Assembly (NCBI GenBank): GCA_016788705.1
Contig: JAEUSQ010000051.1
Span: 26,673-90,672, forward strand
Length of the DNA stretch: 64,000 nucleotides
Reading direction: 5' to 3'
DNA from: Bacteroidetes Order II. bacterium
GTDB lineage: Bacteria > Bacteroidota > Rhodothermia > Rhodothermales > UBA2364
Part shown: positions 8,960 through 18,734 of the stretch, piece by piece
Layout of the letters: every line of letters starts with the position of its first letter
Position numbering within the stretch: the first letter of the stretch is position 1
Notes under the pieces: model-generated
Databases searched by the model: none
What the model was told of the DNA's origin: nothing
Seen by the model: the letters and a program-made list of their open reading frames with translations, nothing else
Made by a program: the position numbers and the translations under genes

Positions 8960-11833
8960 CTAACTCTTCCGTAATAAATGGGTTAGAACTTGTGCCGTAT
9001 GACGTGCTGTTTTGCCCATCGTTCGATGGATTTGGTGTTGGCAGGAGCTGCCACAAGCCACCCACTGTGCTTCGAGGTTATTGCGTATGGCAGGAAGGAG
9101 CGAGTCCTCGGCCATTTTTAGGGAGTATTCCGTGTGTTCGGCCTCGTAGCCGAAGGATCCGGCCATGCCACAACAGCCCGTTTCGGGAAGGTTGCCCGTA
9201 AGATTGGGGATGGCATTCAGCACCTGTTTGATGGCCGAAGTACCTTCTATGGCTTTTTGGTGGCAATGGCTATGAATGGAAATAGCAGGCATTTTAGTTG
9301 GCCATTTAAGGCTTTTAAGTTTATTCAAAATATGGGGTTGTGCCAAGAAAAAATCAAAGGTCATGGTGTATCGGGCAATAGATTTTATTGCGGGGTGCGT
9401 CGGGAAAAATGCAGGATATTCGTCCTTTAGGGTGAGTATGCAACTGGGTTCTAAGCCTACGAGCGGAATGTTTTTTTCCGCATACGGGGCCAATTGGTCT
9501 AATAGTCGTTTGCCAGATTTTAGCACAGGCTGTATTAATCCCTTTGATATATACGTCCGCCCACAGCATTGACGGGTAACAACCAAAGGGCGAACGTCCA
9601 TCTGTTCAAGTAGCCAAAGTGCATCCCGCGTCACATCTGGAGTCAAGTATGTGTTAAACGTATCCACAAAAAGCACCAAATCCGGCGAGTCGGGTAATGG
9701 TGGGAGGTTTCTTGCACCAAAAGGCTGTTTAGAAAACGTGGGGAGTGGCAGGCTGTTATCAATCTTGGCTAAGGCCCGTAATCCTTTCCGAAAAAACGCT
9801 ATCTGGCTTACGCCATTGGCAATTGGTGCCATTTTGCCACTTAGAAGCGGTAAAATACGCGGCAATGCAGCCATCATCCGATCCCGAAGCGGGGCTTTAT
9901 GGGCACGAAAATAAACCGTTTGCCACGCCAATTTGAGCTTGGCCATGTCCACCGAAGAAGGGCACTCGGCTTTGCATGCCTTACAAGAGATGCACAACGC
10001 CATAGCTGCCTTCATTTCGGGTCCATCCAAGGCCAGCGAACCCGCAAGGGCAGCCCGTAACACATTGGCCCGTCCTCGTGTGCTATGCATCTCGTCGTGG
10101 GTGGCGCGAAAGGGCGGACACATGGTTCCTGCTTGTAATTTTCGACAGACGCCAGCACCATTACACAGTTCGGTAGCGGCCTCCAAGCCCCGGACTTCCG
10201 AAAAATCTAAGGATTCATAGGTGTTTTTTTTGACGGGAATCGCTCTTAAATTTTCCGTAAAAGGAGGGGAGTCGGTTTTTTTACCCGGATTGAACAAGTT
10301 CTGGGGGTCAAATGCCTGTTTAATTTCCCGATAAACCCCATATAAATCGGGGCCAAAAAACGACTCTGCAAGCCAGCCACGCACCAATCCGTCACCATGC
10401 TCGGAGGAAATTACACCGCCATATTTCTTGGCGAGTTCCGCAGAGGCCATCGCAAGGTGTTTCATACGCGCCAAGCCCAATTCGGTCTGCGGATTCACGT
10501 ACGGCCGGATGTGCAAACATCCTGCTGAAGCATGTCCGTAAATGGTGGCTTGGGTTTGGGTCTCTGCTAAAGCCGCTTCGAGTTCCGTTACGTAATCGGC
10601 CAAATATTCCACAGGAACCGCTGCATCTTCGATAAAAGGCAACGGCTTTAAATCGCCTCTTGTGCCCATTACCAAGCCCAATCCTGCTTTGCGTACTTCG
10701 CGGACATTCGATAATTCAGCCGCACTTTGGGCAACTGTGACCGCTATACATCCTGTTTGTCTTTGACAGATATTAACTGCTTCGGTTAATCTTTTAATAC
10801 AGATTTCAAGTGTTTCACCGATCACTTCCGTCATGAGCAAAGCAACGGGATTTCCTTCCACAAACGTAAGGCGCGGGGCATAATCGGGCACTTCGCGGCA
10901 GCGGTCTAAGGCGTGATGATCCAGCAGTTCAATGGCATAAGGATCGGTTGTGAGCAAGGCGGGCGTAGCTCGGAGGGCTGCCATCCGGTCGTCAAAGTGG
11001 GCAATGGCCATAGCCGTGAAGTGTGGCTTTTCTACCAAGGAAAGGGTGATGTTGGTGAGAATACCCAAGGTTCCTTCTGAACCACATAGTAATTTCGCCA
11101 GATTGAAAGGCTCTTCCAAGAGGCGTTCTATCCGATAACCACCTTGTCGCCGCCAATGTCTTGGGGTATCGCGTCGGATAATGGCCTCCTTCTCCTGCAA
11201 AATCTGGTGTATTTTCTGGTATAGTTTACCCGTTGCATCTTCTTGTTTTTGTTTTACTTGAAGCTGTTCAGATGAACAGGTTTGAAGGGAAGCAAGGCTA
11301 CCATCGTGTAAAATCAACGTTGCCGCTACGATATGATCCACCATCGAACCATATGCAATAGAGTGCGTACCTGTGGCATTCGTTGCCGTCATCCCACCCA
11401 ATGTAGCCCGACTGGCAGAAGCCGGATCTGGCCCGAATAACAGGCCATGTGGTGCCAAAAAACGATTTAAGTCGTCCAAGATCAAGCCCGGTTCCACGGT
11501 AATCTGGCGTTTTTCGGCATTAAAATGCAGGATACGGTTTAGGTGTTTGGTGAAATCTATGACCAGCCCTCGTCCTATGGCTTGGCCAGCCAGCGAAGTT
11601 CCACTCCCCCGACCAATGATTGGTATGCCTGTCTGAATTGCGGCTCGAACGGCTAACTGAACTTGTTCTGATGTTTGTGGAACCAAAACCGCCAATGGCT
11701 GAATTTGGTACATGCTTGCATCCGAGGCATAGAGTGTGCAGGTGAGTGCATCCGCAAACAAAATGCCCTTTGGCAATGTGGCACAAGCCATTATAAAGGC
11801 CGCCAAGCGCTCTTGCTCATTGTTTCGCATCAT
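8960..11833 (-). CDS. FAD-linked oxidase / Fe-S fusion dehydrogenase (GlcD-GlcF type, YdiJ-like)
   Basis: This 957-residue fusion oxidises a 2-hydroxyacid and passes electrons through Fe-S clusters. Residues about 35-210 form the FAD-binding PCMH domain (IGRGSGTSLAGQ, GPDPASASRATLGG) and about 240-520 the FAD-oxidase C-terminal domain (SSEHGDGLVRG). Residues about 545-650 carry ferredoxin-like cysteines (CNGAGVC, CISCKACKAECP). Two CCG domains follow (QCCGRTY near 745, TGCCGMAGSFG near 905). The same order occurs in E. coli YdiJ and in D-lactate/D-2-hydroxyglutarate dehydrogenases; the exact substrate cannot be read from the motifs. Its start overlaps the stop of the GWxTD gene by four bases, so the two are coupled. 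Confidence 0.92.
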   Translation of the reverse strand: MMRNNEQERLAAFIMACATLPKGILFADALTCTLYASDASMYQIQPLAVLVPQTSEQVQLAVRAAIQTGIPIIGRGSGTSLAGQAIGRGLVIDFTKHLNRILHFNAEKRQITVEPGLILDDLNRFLAPHGLLFGPDPASASRATLGGMTATNATGTHSIAYGSMVDHIVAATLILHDGSLASLQTCSSEQLQVKQKQEDATGKLYQKIHQILQEKEAIIRRDTPRHWRRQGGYRIERLLEEPFNLAKLLCGSEGTLGILTNITLSLVEKPHFTAMAIAHFDDRMAALRATPALLTTDPYAIELLDHHALDRCREVPDYAPRLTFVEGNPVALLMTEVIGETLEICIKRLTEAVNICQRQTGCIAVTVAQSAAELSNVREVRKAGLGLVMGTRGDLKPLPFIEDAAVPVEYLADYVTELEAALAETQTQATIYGHASAGCLHIRPYVNPQTELGLARMKHLAMASAELAKKYGGVISSEHGDGLVRGWLAESFFGPDLYGVYREIKQAFDPQNLFNPGKKTDSPPFTENLRAIPVKKNTYESLDFSEVRGLEAATELCNGAGVCRKLQAGTMCPPFRATHDEMHSTRGRANVLRAALAGSLALDGPEMKAAMALCISCKACKAECPSSVDMAKLKLAWQTVYFRAHKAPLRDRMMAALPRILPLLSGKMAPIANGVSQIAFFRKGLRALAKIDNSLPLPTFSKQPFGARNLPPLPDSPDLVLFVDTFNTYLTPDVTRDALWLLEQMDVRPLVVTRQCCGRTYISKGLIQPVLKSGKRLLDQLAPYAEKNIPLVGLEPSCILTLKDEYPAFFPTHPAIKSIARYTMTFDFFLAQPHILNKLKSLKWPTKMPAISIHSHCHQKAIEGTSAIKQVLNAIPNLTGNLPETGCCGMAGSFGYEAEHTEYSLKMAEDSLLPAIRNNLEAQWVACGSSCQHQIHRTMGKTARHTAQVLTHLLRKS

Positions 11834-13854
11834 TCTAAAGTCAAGTTGCAGGATTGGATGCGTTCTTGTCCGTTGGCACGCACCCGAACGGTCAGAAGAT
11901 ACGGTCCGTTTGGTAGTTTTTGGGTCTCTATACCCAAGCCAATGGCCTCGCTGGAATGAGAAGCCACCCCAGAAAACTGTACAGAACTGCCCGATTGCTG
12001 TTTGGAGAAAGCTGTTTGGAGAAGGCCCAAAAGGTCTTCCTTGGTATCCATCCGTTTTTTAGGAATCAATAGGGCTTCAACGGTGTAAGGACGTTCACCC
12101 GTTTCGTTTTGGGGTAAATCATATGCTTCAAGATAGAAATAAACGGGCAAGGCTTTTCGGAAAATAGGAAGGGGCGCGGGTTGAAATGCATACCCACCCC
12201 GATGTACCAATAAACGACCCACCTCAACTTCCTGAAGTTGATAAGCCAAAAGGATATCGCTCAGGCCAAATTTATTCGGTTTAAAATGAGGTACTTCGGT
12301 TTTGTCGGAAGACTGCCCAAATACACCCTGTTGTAGGACCTCGGCTTGCACCGTAAAACGGCCTTTAGGTGGCTGAAAGGTGTCTGCAACCACAAAAATG
12401 GTTTGCTGATTAAGACGAATCAATGGGTTGAAGGTGGTGTCTGCTGGAATGGGCAAGCTAGTGGAAAAGACCACTTGGTTGTTTTGTCGCCAGAAAAGGC
12501 CCGACTTTAAGGAGGGAGAAGGTTTCCCTGCCTGTATGATGGGCAGGCCCAAACTGAAGATGGCTTCTGTTTCTCCGGATGGAGTTCGGAAATACCGGAG
12601 GTCGCTTGGCATCATAAACTGACCACCAGCCTGCGTTTGCTCGCGTAGCACTTCCTGTTCTCCTTTTGATGGGCGATGGTCTTCGGAAAGGGTTGTGAGG
12701 TTTTGCATCTGCCGGACGAGTGCCAAAAAGCCAAACGAAAACGCCTCATATTGCCACCTTTCAAAGCCAGCTGTTCGGCCAATGTCCCAACCTTCTTTAT
12801 CCGGCTCTTCCATCCGACGTGTGGTGAGCGGAAAGCCGTACCGAATTAGCACATCGCCTTTTTCCGTACCGAGCCATCCAAAGAGGTCGGCATAAGCCAC
12901 CCGCATCGTGTGTTCGATCTTCCTCTCAGAGAATTCCGTCAGGTTTCGTGGGTCTCTTTCCTGCCAAAACCGTTGGGTAAAGCCTGTGCGATCTGCCTGA
13001 AAGGCGGCTTTTTCTTCCGCATTCAATAAGGGGTCTAATTCATGTAGTGCGGTGTAAACAACTGGCGGGGCAATGGCTTCAAACTGCTGCATCAATGTAT
13101 CGGCCTGCTCAAATTGGCCTTGTCGTACGGCCACAATCAGCCGGACGGCATATGCGGTTTGGGCTTGTTTTTGGTCCATTAATACAGCAAACAATTGGTG
13201 TAAGAACGGGGTTTTTTGCGCACGTTGGGCGTAAAAATGGGCCAAAGCAAGCGTTAGTTCTTGCTGTCGGGATCCAGCCTGAAAAGCCTTTTCGAGGGCC
13301 ATACGGGTTAGATGGGCCTGTTCTTCTACCTGTTGTGTCGGGAACAGCGTGTGTCCGACATCGCGAAATTGTCGCCAAAGTCCAATGGCGCGGCTTTCGA
13401 GGGCAAAAAGTTCCGCTGGTGCCAGCCGTAAAACCACATCGGCGGCCTCGGTGAGCGCAAAATTATTGGAAAAACCAGCTCCAAAAAATGGATCGCCGGA
13501 TCGTAGCTGCTGCAACCGTTCCCTTCGTAAACCCAAGTGATGCGGCGCTTTTTCCAAGCCTTGCAAGACCGCACGACTTGCCCGAAACCAGTCCGGCTTG
13601 GGTGGTTTGGTGCGTTCATAAATTGCCCGTGCCAACCAAATGTCCGGCGAAGTATTTTCTCCACGCTCGACCCGTTTCAATAGTTGATGTGCCGTCTGCC
13701 AATCTTCTTGTTCTATGGCCGAGTAAATGGCTTCTGTTTGCTGAGCGATGTGTATTGTTTGGCAACCACTTGCCATCCATAACCAAACAAGCCCATAAAA
13801 AAATCCCATCCTACGGCCAAATAGTTGCGATATGACCAATAAGACGGGATTCAT
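11830..13854 (-). CDS. GWxTD domain-containing exported protein
   Basis: This 674-residue protein has a hydrophobic N-terminus followed by SGCQT, which reads as a lipoprotein-type signal. A helical, TPR-like half (about 35-290) comes next, then a segment with FGWLGTEKGDVLIRYG near residue 325. That matches the GWxTD family, with TE in place of the usual TD. The C-terminal half is beta-rich and resembles the extracellular portion of family members. GWxTD proteins are widespread in Bacteroidota, Rhodothermota and relatives, and their role is unknown. It is the first gene of a coupled pair with the FAD/Fe-S dehydrogenase; I see no biochemical reason for the pairing. Confidence 0.85.
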   Translation of the reverse strand: MNPVLLVISQLFGRRMGFFYGLVWLWMASGCQTIHIAQQTEAIYSAIEQEDWQTAHQLLKRVERGENTSPDIWLARAIYERTKPPKPDWFRASRAVLQGLEKAPHHLGLRRERLQQLRSGDPFFGAGFSNNFALTEAADVVLRLAPAELFALESRAIGLWRQFRDVGHTLFPTQQVEEQAHLTRMALEKAFQAGSRQQELTLALAHFYAQRAQKTPFLHQLFAVLMDQKQAQTAYAVRLIVAVRQGQFEQADTLMQQFEAIAPPVVYTALHELDPLLNAEEKAAFQADRTGFTQRFWQERDPRNLTEFSERKIEHTMRVAYADLFGWLGTEKGDVLIRYGFPLTTRRMEEPDKEGWDIGRTAGFERWQYEAFSFGFLALVRQMQNLTTLSEDHRPSKGEQEVLREQTQAGGQFMMPSDLRYFRTPSGETEAIFSLGLPIIQAGKPSPSLKSGLFWRQNNQVVFSTSLPIPADTTFNPLIRLNQQTIFVVADTFQPPKGRFTVQAEVLQQGVFGQSSDKTEVPHFKPNKFGLSDILLAYQLQEVEVGRLLVHRGGYAFQPAPLPIFRKALPVYFYLEAYDLPQNETGERPYTVEALLIPKKRMDTKEDLLGLLQTAFSKQQSGSSVQFSGVASHSSEAIGLGIETQKLPNGPYLLTVRVRANGQERIQSCNLTLE

Positions 13855-13873
13855 ACATCATTTGGGTTTGGGA

Positions 13874-16249
13874 TTATTCTACCACTTGCAATTTAGCAAA
13901 TCGAAGAACCAATTTTTTCTGCCCGACCTCCCGAAAAAAGACGGTTGCTTTTGCTTGGTCGCCCACGCCTTCTATGGCGATTACTTTTCCCGTTCCAAAC
14001 GACTCGTGATAAACCTTTTGCCCAGGTACGATGGGGCGTGAGGCGGCGGTATATTCTTCATCGTAAACCACACGGCGCCCTTCGGGAGGTTTGGGCGTTG
14101 CTTTAGGGGGGGGAGCGGTCTTTGAAGGCGGTGGATGTGTGGCCGGAGCACGGTAGCTATTTCCTTGTGTGGGGCCACTCCGCCACCGTCCGGCTTCGGT
14201 TGCGGTTGCACGAACGCCCGTAGCTTTTTGTGTACTCCAGCGGCCTCCGCCTTCCGTCTTGAGGACAGACGCATCCAATTCGTCCAAAAAGCGGCTCCGA
14301 AGACTGTCTTCCCATTTGCCATATTTAAACCGTGTTCGGGCAAAAGCCAGAAATAATTTTTCTTGGGCCCGTGTAATGCCTACATAAAATAACCGCCGTT
14401 CTTCTTCTAACTGTTTGGGATCGGCGGCGGCCTGTGGTAAAGGAAAGAGGTTTTCTTCCAGTCCGGTTAAGAAAACAATTGGGAACTCCAATCCTTTGGA
14501 GGCATGGAGCGTCATGAGCGTCACTTTGTTGTCGTTGCCCTCGTCATTGTCTGCATCGGTCAAGAGGGAAACTTCTTGCAAGAAACGGCTCAGCACAATG
14601 GTTCCATTGCCGTCATCGGTGAATTCCTGCTCATATTCTGCAATCGCATTCAAGAGTTCTTGCACGTTCTCCCACCGTGCCAAGGCTTCTACGGTGTTTT
14701 CCTGCCGTAATTCTTGCATCAATCCGGCTTCAGCCAATAACTCCCTTGCAAGTTCGGCAGCGGGAGTGCTGTTAAGCTTGGCCGCATATTTACCAATCAT
14801 AAACCGGAATTTATCTAATGCCTGGTGGGCTGCTGGCGGGAACCCTAACAGACTTAGTTTCTCAAGCACTTGCCAATACGCCAACCCCTCTTTATGTGCC
14901 ACCTCCGCGACCCGTTCGATGGACTTGGCGCCAATACCACGAGTGGGGTAATTAATCACCCGCTTTAAACTCTCGTTATCCGTCGGATTGATCACCAGAC
15001 GTAGGTAGGCAACCGCATCCTTGATTTCCTTGCGCTGGTAGAAATTGATTCCGCCATAAATTTTGTAAGGAAGCCCACCCCGCCGCAAGGCATCTTCCAG
15101 TGACCGAGACTGTGCATTGGTTCGATATAAAATCGCAAATGAACGATATGGTAGGCCGTAGTTGAGGTGGATATGACGAATGTTTTGTTCTACTTTCGTC
15201 GCTTCATCTTTCTCCGAAAGGGCTTCTAATAGCGTAATGTCATCGCCCGAATTGTTGTCTGTCCAAAGGGTTTTGTCTATTTGGTCTTTGTTTTTCTTGA
15301 TGATGGAATCCGCCAATTGTAGAATTTTTTTGGTGGAACGGTAATTTTGTTCCAAACGGACAATGACGGCTTGTGGGTAATCTTTTTGAAAGTCGAGGAT
15401 ATTGGTAATGTCGGCCCCCCTAAAGGCATAGATGGATTGCGCATCGTCTCCTACCACACAGATATTTTTATGGGTTGCGGCTAACATGCGGGTAATCACA
15501 TATTGCGCATGGTTGGTGTCTTGGTATTCATCAATGTGTAAATATTTCCACCGTTCCTGATAGCGTGCCAAAATGTCTGGATGCTTCTGAAACAACTCAA
15601 TTGGCTTAATCAGTAAATCGTCGAAGTCCATCGCATTGTTACGGCGCAACTGATCTTGATAGGGCTGATACAGACGGGCAGCGGCTTCATCCACCACACC
15701 ATTTACGTATCGGCCATAATCTGCTGGACGGATAAGTTGGTTTTTTGCGGACGATATTTTGTGCAAAACTGCCCGTGGCGAAACGGTTTTGGCATCAATG
15801 GCCATTGTCGTCATTAACCCTTTGATCACACCTTGGGCGTCGTCGGTGTCATAAATCGAGAAGTCTTGGCTATGTCCAATTTTATCGGCTTCGCGGCGCA
15901 AAATTCTGGAGAAAACCGAGTGAAAAGTACCCATCCACAGTTCCTTCGCTTGGTCCTCACCCACCAATTTGCCAATCCGTTCGCACATTTCACGGGCTGC
16001 TTTGTTGGTAAACGTAAGCGCCAAAATCTGGCTCGGCCATGCTTTTCGAAGGGCCAACAGATAGGCAATGCGGTGCATCAGGGTTCTGGTTTTGCCAGAT
16101 CCCGCTCCGGCAATAATCATCACGGGGCCATCGGAGGCTTCGACCGCTTGTCTTTGACTGGCATTTAAGCTGTCCAGAATAACTTGGGCCGCCTCATGGC
16201 TTGGTTCCTGAACAGAGGGTGTATCGGAGAAAAGGGTATAGGGCTTCAC
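13874..16249 (-). CDS. UvrD/PcrA-type ATP-dependent DNA helicase
   Basis: This 791-residue superfamily 1A 3'-5' helicase acts in nucleotide excision and mismatch repair and clears RecA filaments and stalled polymerases. The Q-motif (LNASQRQAVE) is followed by Walker A AGAGSGKT (47-54), Walker B DEYQDTN, motif III GDDAQSIYAFRGAD, QNYRSTKKIL, TLHASKGLEFP and VGITRAQEKL. The tail is a proline-rich linker and a terminal segment (GQKVYHESFGTGKV) like the Tudor-type RNA-polymerase-binding module of PcrA. Length and motif order are typical of a complete enzyme. It lies 19 bases upstream of the GWxTD gene on the same strand. MutL is also encoded in this window, but far away. Confidence 0.95.
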   Translation of the reverse strand: MKPYTLFSDTPSVQEPSHEAAQVILDSLNASQRQAVEASDGPVMIIAGAGSGKTRTLMHRIAYLLALRKAWPSQILALTFTNKAAREMCERIGKLVGEDQAKELWMGTFHSVFSRILRREADKIGHSQDFSIYDTDDAQGVIKGLMTTMAIDAKTVSPRAVLHKISSAKNQLIRPADYGRYVNGVVDEAAARLYQPYQDQLRRNNAMDFDDLLIKPIELFQKHPDILARYQERWKYLHIDEYQDTNHAQYVITRMLAATHKNICVVGDDAQSIYAFRGADITNILDFQKDYPQAVIVRLEQNYRSTKKILQLADSIIKKNKDQIDKTLWTDNNSGDDITLLEALSEKDEATKVEQNIRHIHLNYGLPYRSFAILYRTNAQSRSLEDALRRGGLPYKIYGGINFYQRKEIKDAVAYLRLVINPTDNESLKRVINYPTRGIGAKSIERVAEVAHKEGLAYWQVLEKLSLLGFPPAAHQALDKFRFMIGKYAAKLNSTPAAELARELLAEAGLMQELRQENTVEALARWENVQELLNAIAEYEQEFTDDGNGTIVLSRFLQEVSLLTDADNDEGNDNKVTLMTLHASKGLEFPIVFLTGLEENLFPLPQAAADPKQLEEERRLFYVGITRAQEKLFLAFARTRFKYGKWEDSLRSRFLDELDASVLKTEGGGRWSTQKATGVRATATEAGRWRSGPTQGNSYRAPATHPPPSKTAPPPKATPKPPEGRRVVYDEEYTAASRPIVPGQKVYHESFGTGKVIAIEGVGDQAKATVFFREVGQKKLVLRFAKLQVVE

Positions 16250-16351
16250 AGAAATCGGCTGCTAAAGGTCATAGATAAACCTACAAGATAGGCATTAACC
16301 CTGTCTAGTGGGATATGTGTGCTTGTATTTCGTTCGAAAAAGAGGATCAAT

Positions 16352-16377
16352 AAAAAAAGCCGGAAACCTACACCGGC
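16352..16377 (-). terminator. rho-independent terminator of the ABC-F gene
   Basis: Read on the minus strand, GCCGG (16377-16373) and CCGGC (16363-16359) form a five-pair GC stem with a nine-base loop, followed by seven T (16358-16352). It sits 27 bases past the ABC-F stop codon. Confidence 0.75.
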
Positions 16378-16403
16378 CTTTTCTTTCACAAAGTATAGGC
16401 GGA

Positions 16404-18062
16404 TTAGACCGTTGCCGTTGCATACATTTCGTCGCGGAGGGCTTTTATGGCCGGATCAGCGATATATTCATCGAATGGCATCCATTTATCAATCACGCCG
16501 CTTGGCGTAAGTTCAATAATTCTATTGGCCACCGTTTGTACCAGCGTGTGGTCTTTCGAGGTCAGGAGGATGGTACTGGGAAATTCTTGGAGGGCATTGT
16601 TTAAGGAGGTAATGGACTCCAAATCCAAGTGGTTTGTTGGTTCATCGAACAGCAAGACATTGCCACGCTGTAGCTGCATACGCGAGAACATACACCGCAT
16701 TTTTTCACCTCCGGAGAGGACTTTGGCTTGTTTTAGGGCTTCGTCACCAGAAAACAACATCCGCCCCAAAAAACCACGTACAAATGTTTCGTCTTTGTCC
16801 TCGGAGTACTGCCGAAGCCAATCCACCAAACTCAGGTTTACGCCTTCAAAGTAGGGGGCATTGTCTATTGGTACATAAGACGTGGTAACTGTGACACCAA
16901 ACTGAAATTCTCCGGTAAAGTCGGTATTGCGGCCCGTTAGAATTTCGTAGAAGGCGGTTGTGGCCAAACTGTTACGTGACAAGAGGGCAATTTTATCACC
17001 CTTTTGTACCTCGATTGTCACCTCATTAAACAATACTTCGCCATTTTGAATCGCGCCCAAGTGCTCGGTTTTGAGCACACGGTCTCCCAGTTCGCGAACC
17101 ATGTTGTTGAGCAGAATGGCGGGGTATTTGCGTGAAGACGGACGAATGTCTTCCACCTTGATCTTGTCCAGCAATTTCTTGCGGCTGGTAGCCTGTTTGG
17201 ATTTGGAGGCATTGGCCGAAAAACGTCGGATAAACTCTTGTAATTCCTTGACTTTTTCTTCTGCACGTTTGTTCTGTTCCGTCCGGAGTTTTGAAGCCAA
17301 TTGCGAAGACTCATACCAAAAGGTATAGTTTCCGGTATATGGCGTCATTTTGCCATAATCAATGTCCACCACGTGGGTACAAACCGAGTCTAAGAAGTGT
17401 CGGTCGTGGCTCACCACCAGCACCACATTTGGGTAATCGGCAAGGAAATCTTCTAACCACATGGTGGCCTCAAGGTCAATTTCGTTGGTTGGCTCGTCTA
17501 AAAGCAGAATATCCGGATTCCCAAAAATCGCTTGTGCCAGAAGAACCCGTACTTTTTGGTTGCCATCCAGTTCTTCCATGCGGCGGTCATGATTTTCTAC
17601 GGGCACACCCAAGTTCGAGAGGAGAGTGGCCGCATCGCTTTCGGCATTCCAACCATCCATTTCGGCAAAGAGGGCTTCCAATTCCCCCGCCCGCATCCCA
17701 TCCTCGTCGTTGAAGTCTGGCTTGGCATAAAGCGCGTCCTTTTCCTTCATGATGTCGTAGAGCGGCTTATGCCCCATAATCACCGTTTCCAATACTTGGA
17801 ACTCATTAAATTCGAAGTGATTTTGCTTCAAAACGGCCATCCTCTGCCCTTTCGTAATGTCCACCGATCCTGTCGTGGGGGTAATCTCGCCAGACAAAAT
17901 CTTTAAGAAAGTGGATTTACCAGAGCCGTTTGCGCCGATGATGCCGTAGCAATTGCCTTCGACAAATTTGAGGTTGACATCCTCGAACAAAATGCGCTTG
18001 CCAAAACGCAATGAAAGATTATTGGTGCTGATCATAACGATAAAAAACATCGGAGCATTCAT
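16404..18062 (-). CDS. ABC-F family ribosome-associated ATPase (YbiT-like)
   Basis: ABC-F proteins have no membrane part; they bind the ribosomal E site and rescue or regulate translation. The first nucleotide domain has Walker A GANGSGKST, Walker B LLLDEPTNEID and a signature altered to LDGNQK. A charged linker (about 245-310) holds RRFSANASKSKQATSRKK. The second domain has a canonical signature LSGGEK and LLFDEPTNHLD, but its Walker A position reads LLSRNSLATTAF and lacks the Gly-Lys-Thr/Ser core. I recall the same change across Bacteroidota homologues. ATG 18062 is preceded by GGAGGG with an eight-base gap, which decides for it over the later ATG at 18035, where alignable sequence begins. 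Confidence 0.92.
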   Translation of the reverse strand: MNAPMFFIVMISTNNLSLRFGKRILFEDVNLKFVEGNCYGIIGANGSGKSTFLKILSGEITPTTGSVDITKGQRMAVLKQNHFEFNEFQVLETVIMGHKPLYDIMKEKDALYAKPDFNDEDGMRAGELEALFAEMDGWNAESDAATLLSNLGVPVENHDRRMEELDGNQKVRVLLAQAIFGNPDILLLDEPTNEIDLEATMWLEDFLADYPNVVLVVSHDRHFLDSVCTHVVDIDYGKMTPYTGNYTFWYESSQLASKLRTEQNKRAEEKVKELQEFIRRFSANASKSKQATSRKKLLDKIKVEDIRPSSRKYPAILLNNMVRELGDRVLKTEHLGAIQNGEVLFNEVTIEVQKGDKIALLSRNSLATTAFYEILTGRNTDFTGEFQFGVTVTTSYVPIDNAPYFEGVNLSLVDWLRQYSEDKDETFVRGFLGRMLFSGDEALKQAKVLSGGEKMRCMFSRMQLQRGNVLLFDEPTNHLDLESITSLNNALQEFPSTILLTSKDHTLVQTVANRIIELTPSGVIDKWMPFDEYIADPAIKALRDEMYATATV

Positions 18063-18070
18063 CTAAGAAT

Positions 18071-18076
18071 CCCTCC
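18071..18076 (-). promoter_or_regulatory. Shine-Dalgarno site of the ABC-F gene
   Basis: GGAGGG on the minus strand, eight bases before ATG 18062. A strong SD is worth noting because many Bacteroidota genes lack one. It supports the longer N-terminus of the ABC-F protein. Confidence 0.65.
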
Positions 18077-18234
18077 GATTGTTAAAACTGGAGATTAATT
18101 GGAACCGTAACGAGGAAAAATAAGGTTTTCCCACCCCTCTTCCCGCCAAGTTCCGGTTAAATCATGGGGGGCCTTATAGTATCTGGATCCCTACGCTTTG
18201 GTAGCTTATTCGTCACCCCTCTGGCTAATTAAGC

Positions 18235-18684
18235 CTAATATCGGGTTTTGTCGTCCCCAGAGAGGCGTTTTTCTAGTTCCATCCCTTGATTTTTCAGCGC
18301 GGCCTCTAATGGGCGAAGGACTTCGCGGATGACGTGCCGTTCCATATATGGGATTTTTCCTTTGTGACCGGAAATCAAATACTTACGATAGGCATGTACA
18401 TACACCCGCACAAAACGGGATTGGAACGTTGTGGCTTCGAGTTGTACCAGAATTTTGTAGGCTTTAAAATCTCGGATTTGCCGCTCCTGCGTTGCAATGA
18501 CACCCGTTGTGGCACCGTTTTTCACCTCCCAGCCGGCTTGCCTAAAGGCTGTTTTGGTCTTCTCCAACACCGATTCTCTGGGCGTAGCACGATAATCGCG
18601 GTAGGCGGGAGTGAGGCTTGGCGTACAAGCGCTGAACAACAAAATGGGTAAAAGGAAGACAAGAAGTTGGGCGAGTGGTTTCAT
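18235..18684 (-). CDS. small lipoprotein, unknown function
   Basis: From ATG 18684 the 149-residue product begins with a lipoprotein signal (hydrophobic core LLVFLLPILL, lipobox LFSAC), so it should be lipidated at that Cys. The mature part reads as alternating strands and helices: a putative helix ending in FRQAGWEV, then strands with TGVIATQERQI and KILVQLEAT, and a C-terminal helix. This resembles small periplasmic domains of lipoproteins that bind larger envelope partners, but I do not recognise a family. An upstream in-frame start would put extra residues before the signal and is rejected. The terminator at 18735-18776 separates it from the upstream hydrolase gene, so it probably has its own promoter. 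Confidence 0.75.
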   Translation of the reverse strand: MKPLAQLLVFLLPILLFSACTPSLTPAYRDYRATPRESVLEKTKTAFRQAGWEVKNGATTGVIATQERQIRDFKAYKILVQLEATTFQSRFVRVYVHAYRKYLISGHKGKIPYMERHVIREVLRPLEAALKNQGMELEKRLSGDDKTRY

Positions 18685-18734
18685 TTTATGTATCGCTTTT
18701 TGGTAAAAGCCGCAAGATACGGGTGGTCCGTTAC

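Noticed and set aside
11675..12062. Plus-strand frames over the dehydrogenase/GWxTD junction
   Set aside because: Shadows of two real genes whose overlap and motifs are clear.
14415..14951. 178-codon open frame antisense to the UvrD/PcrA gene
   Set aside because: Lies wholly within a well-supported helicase, has low-complexity Ser-rich translation and no family pattern.
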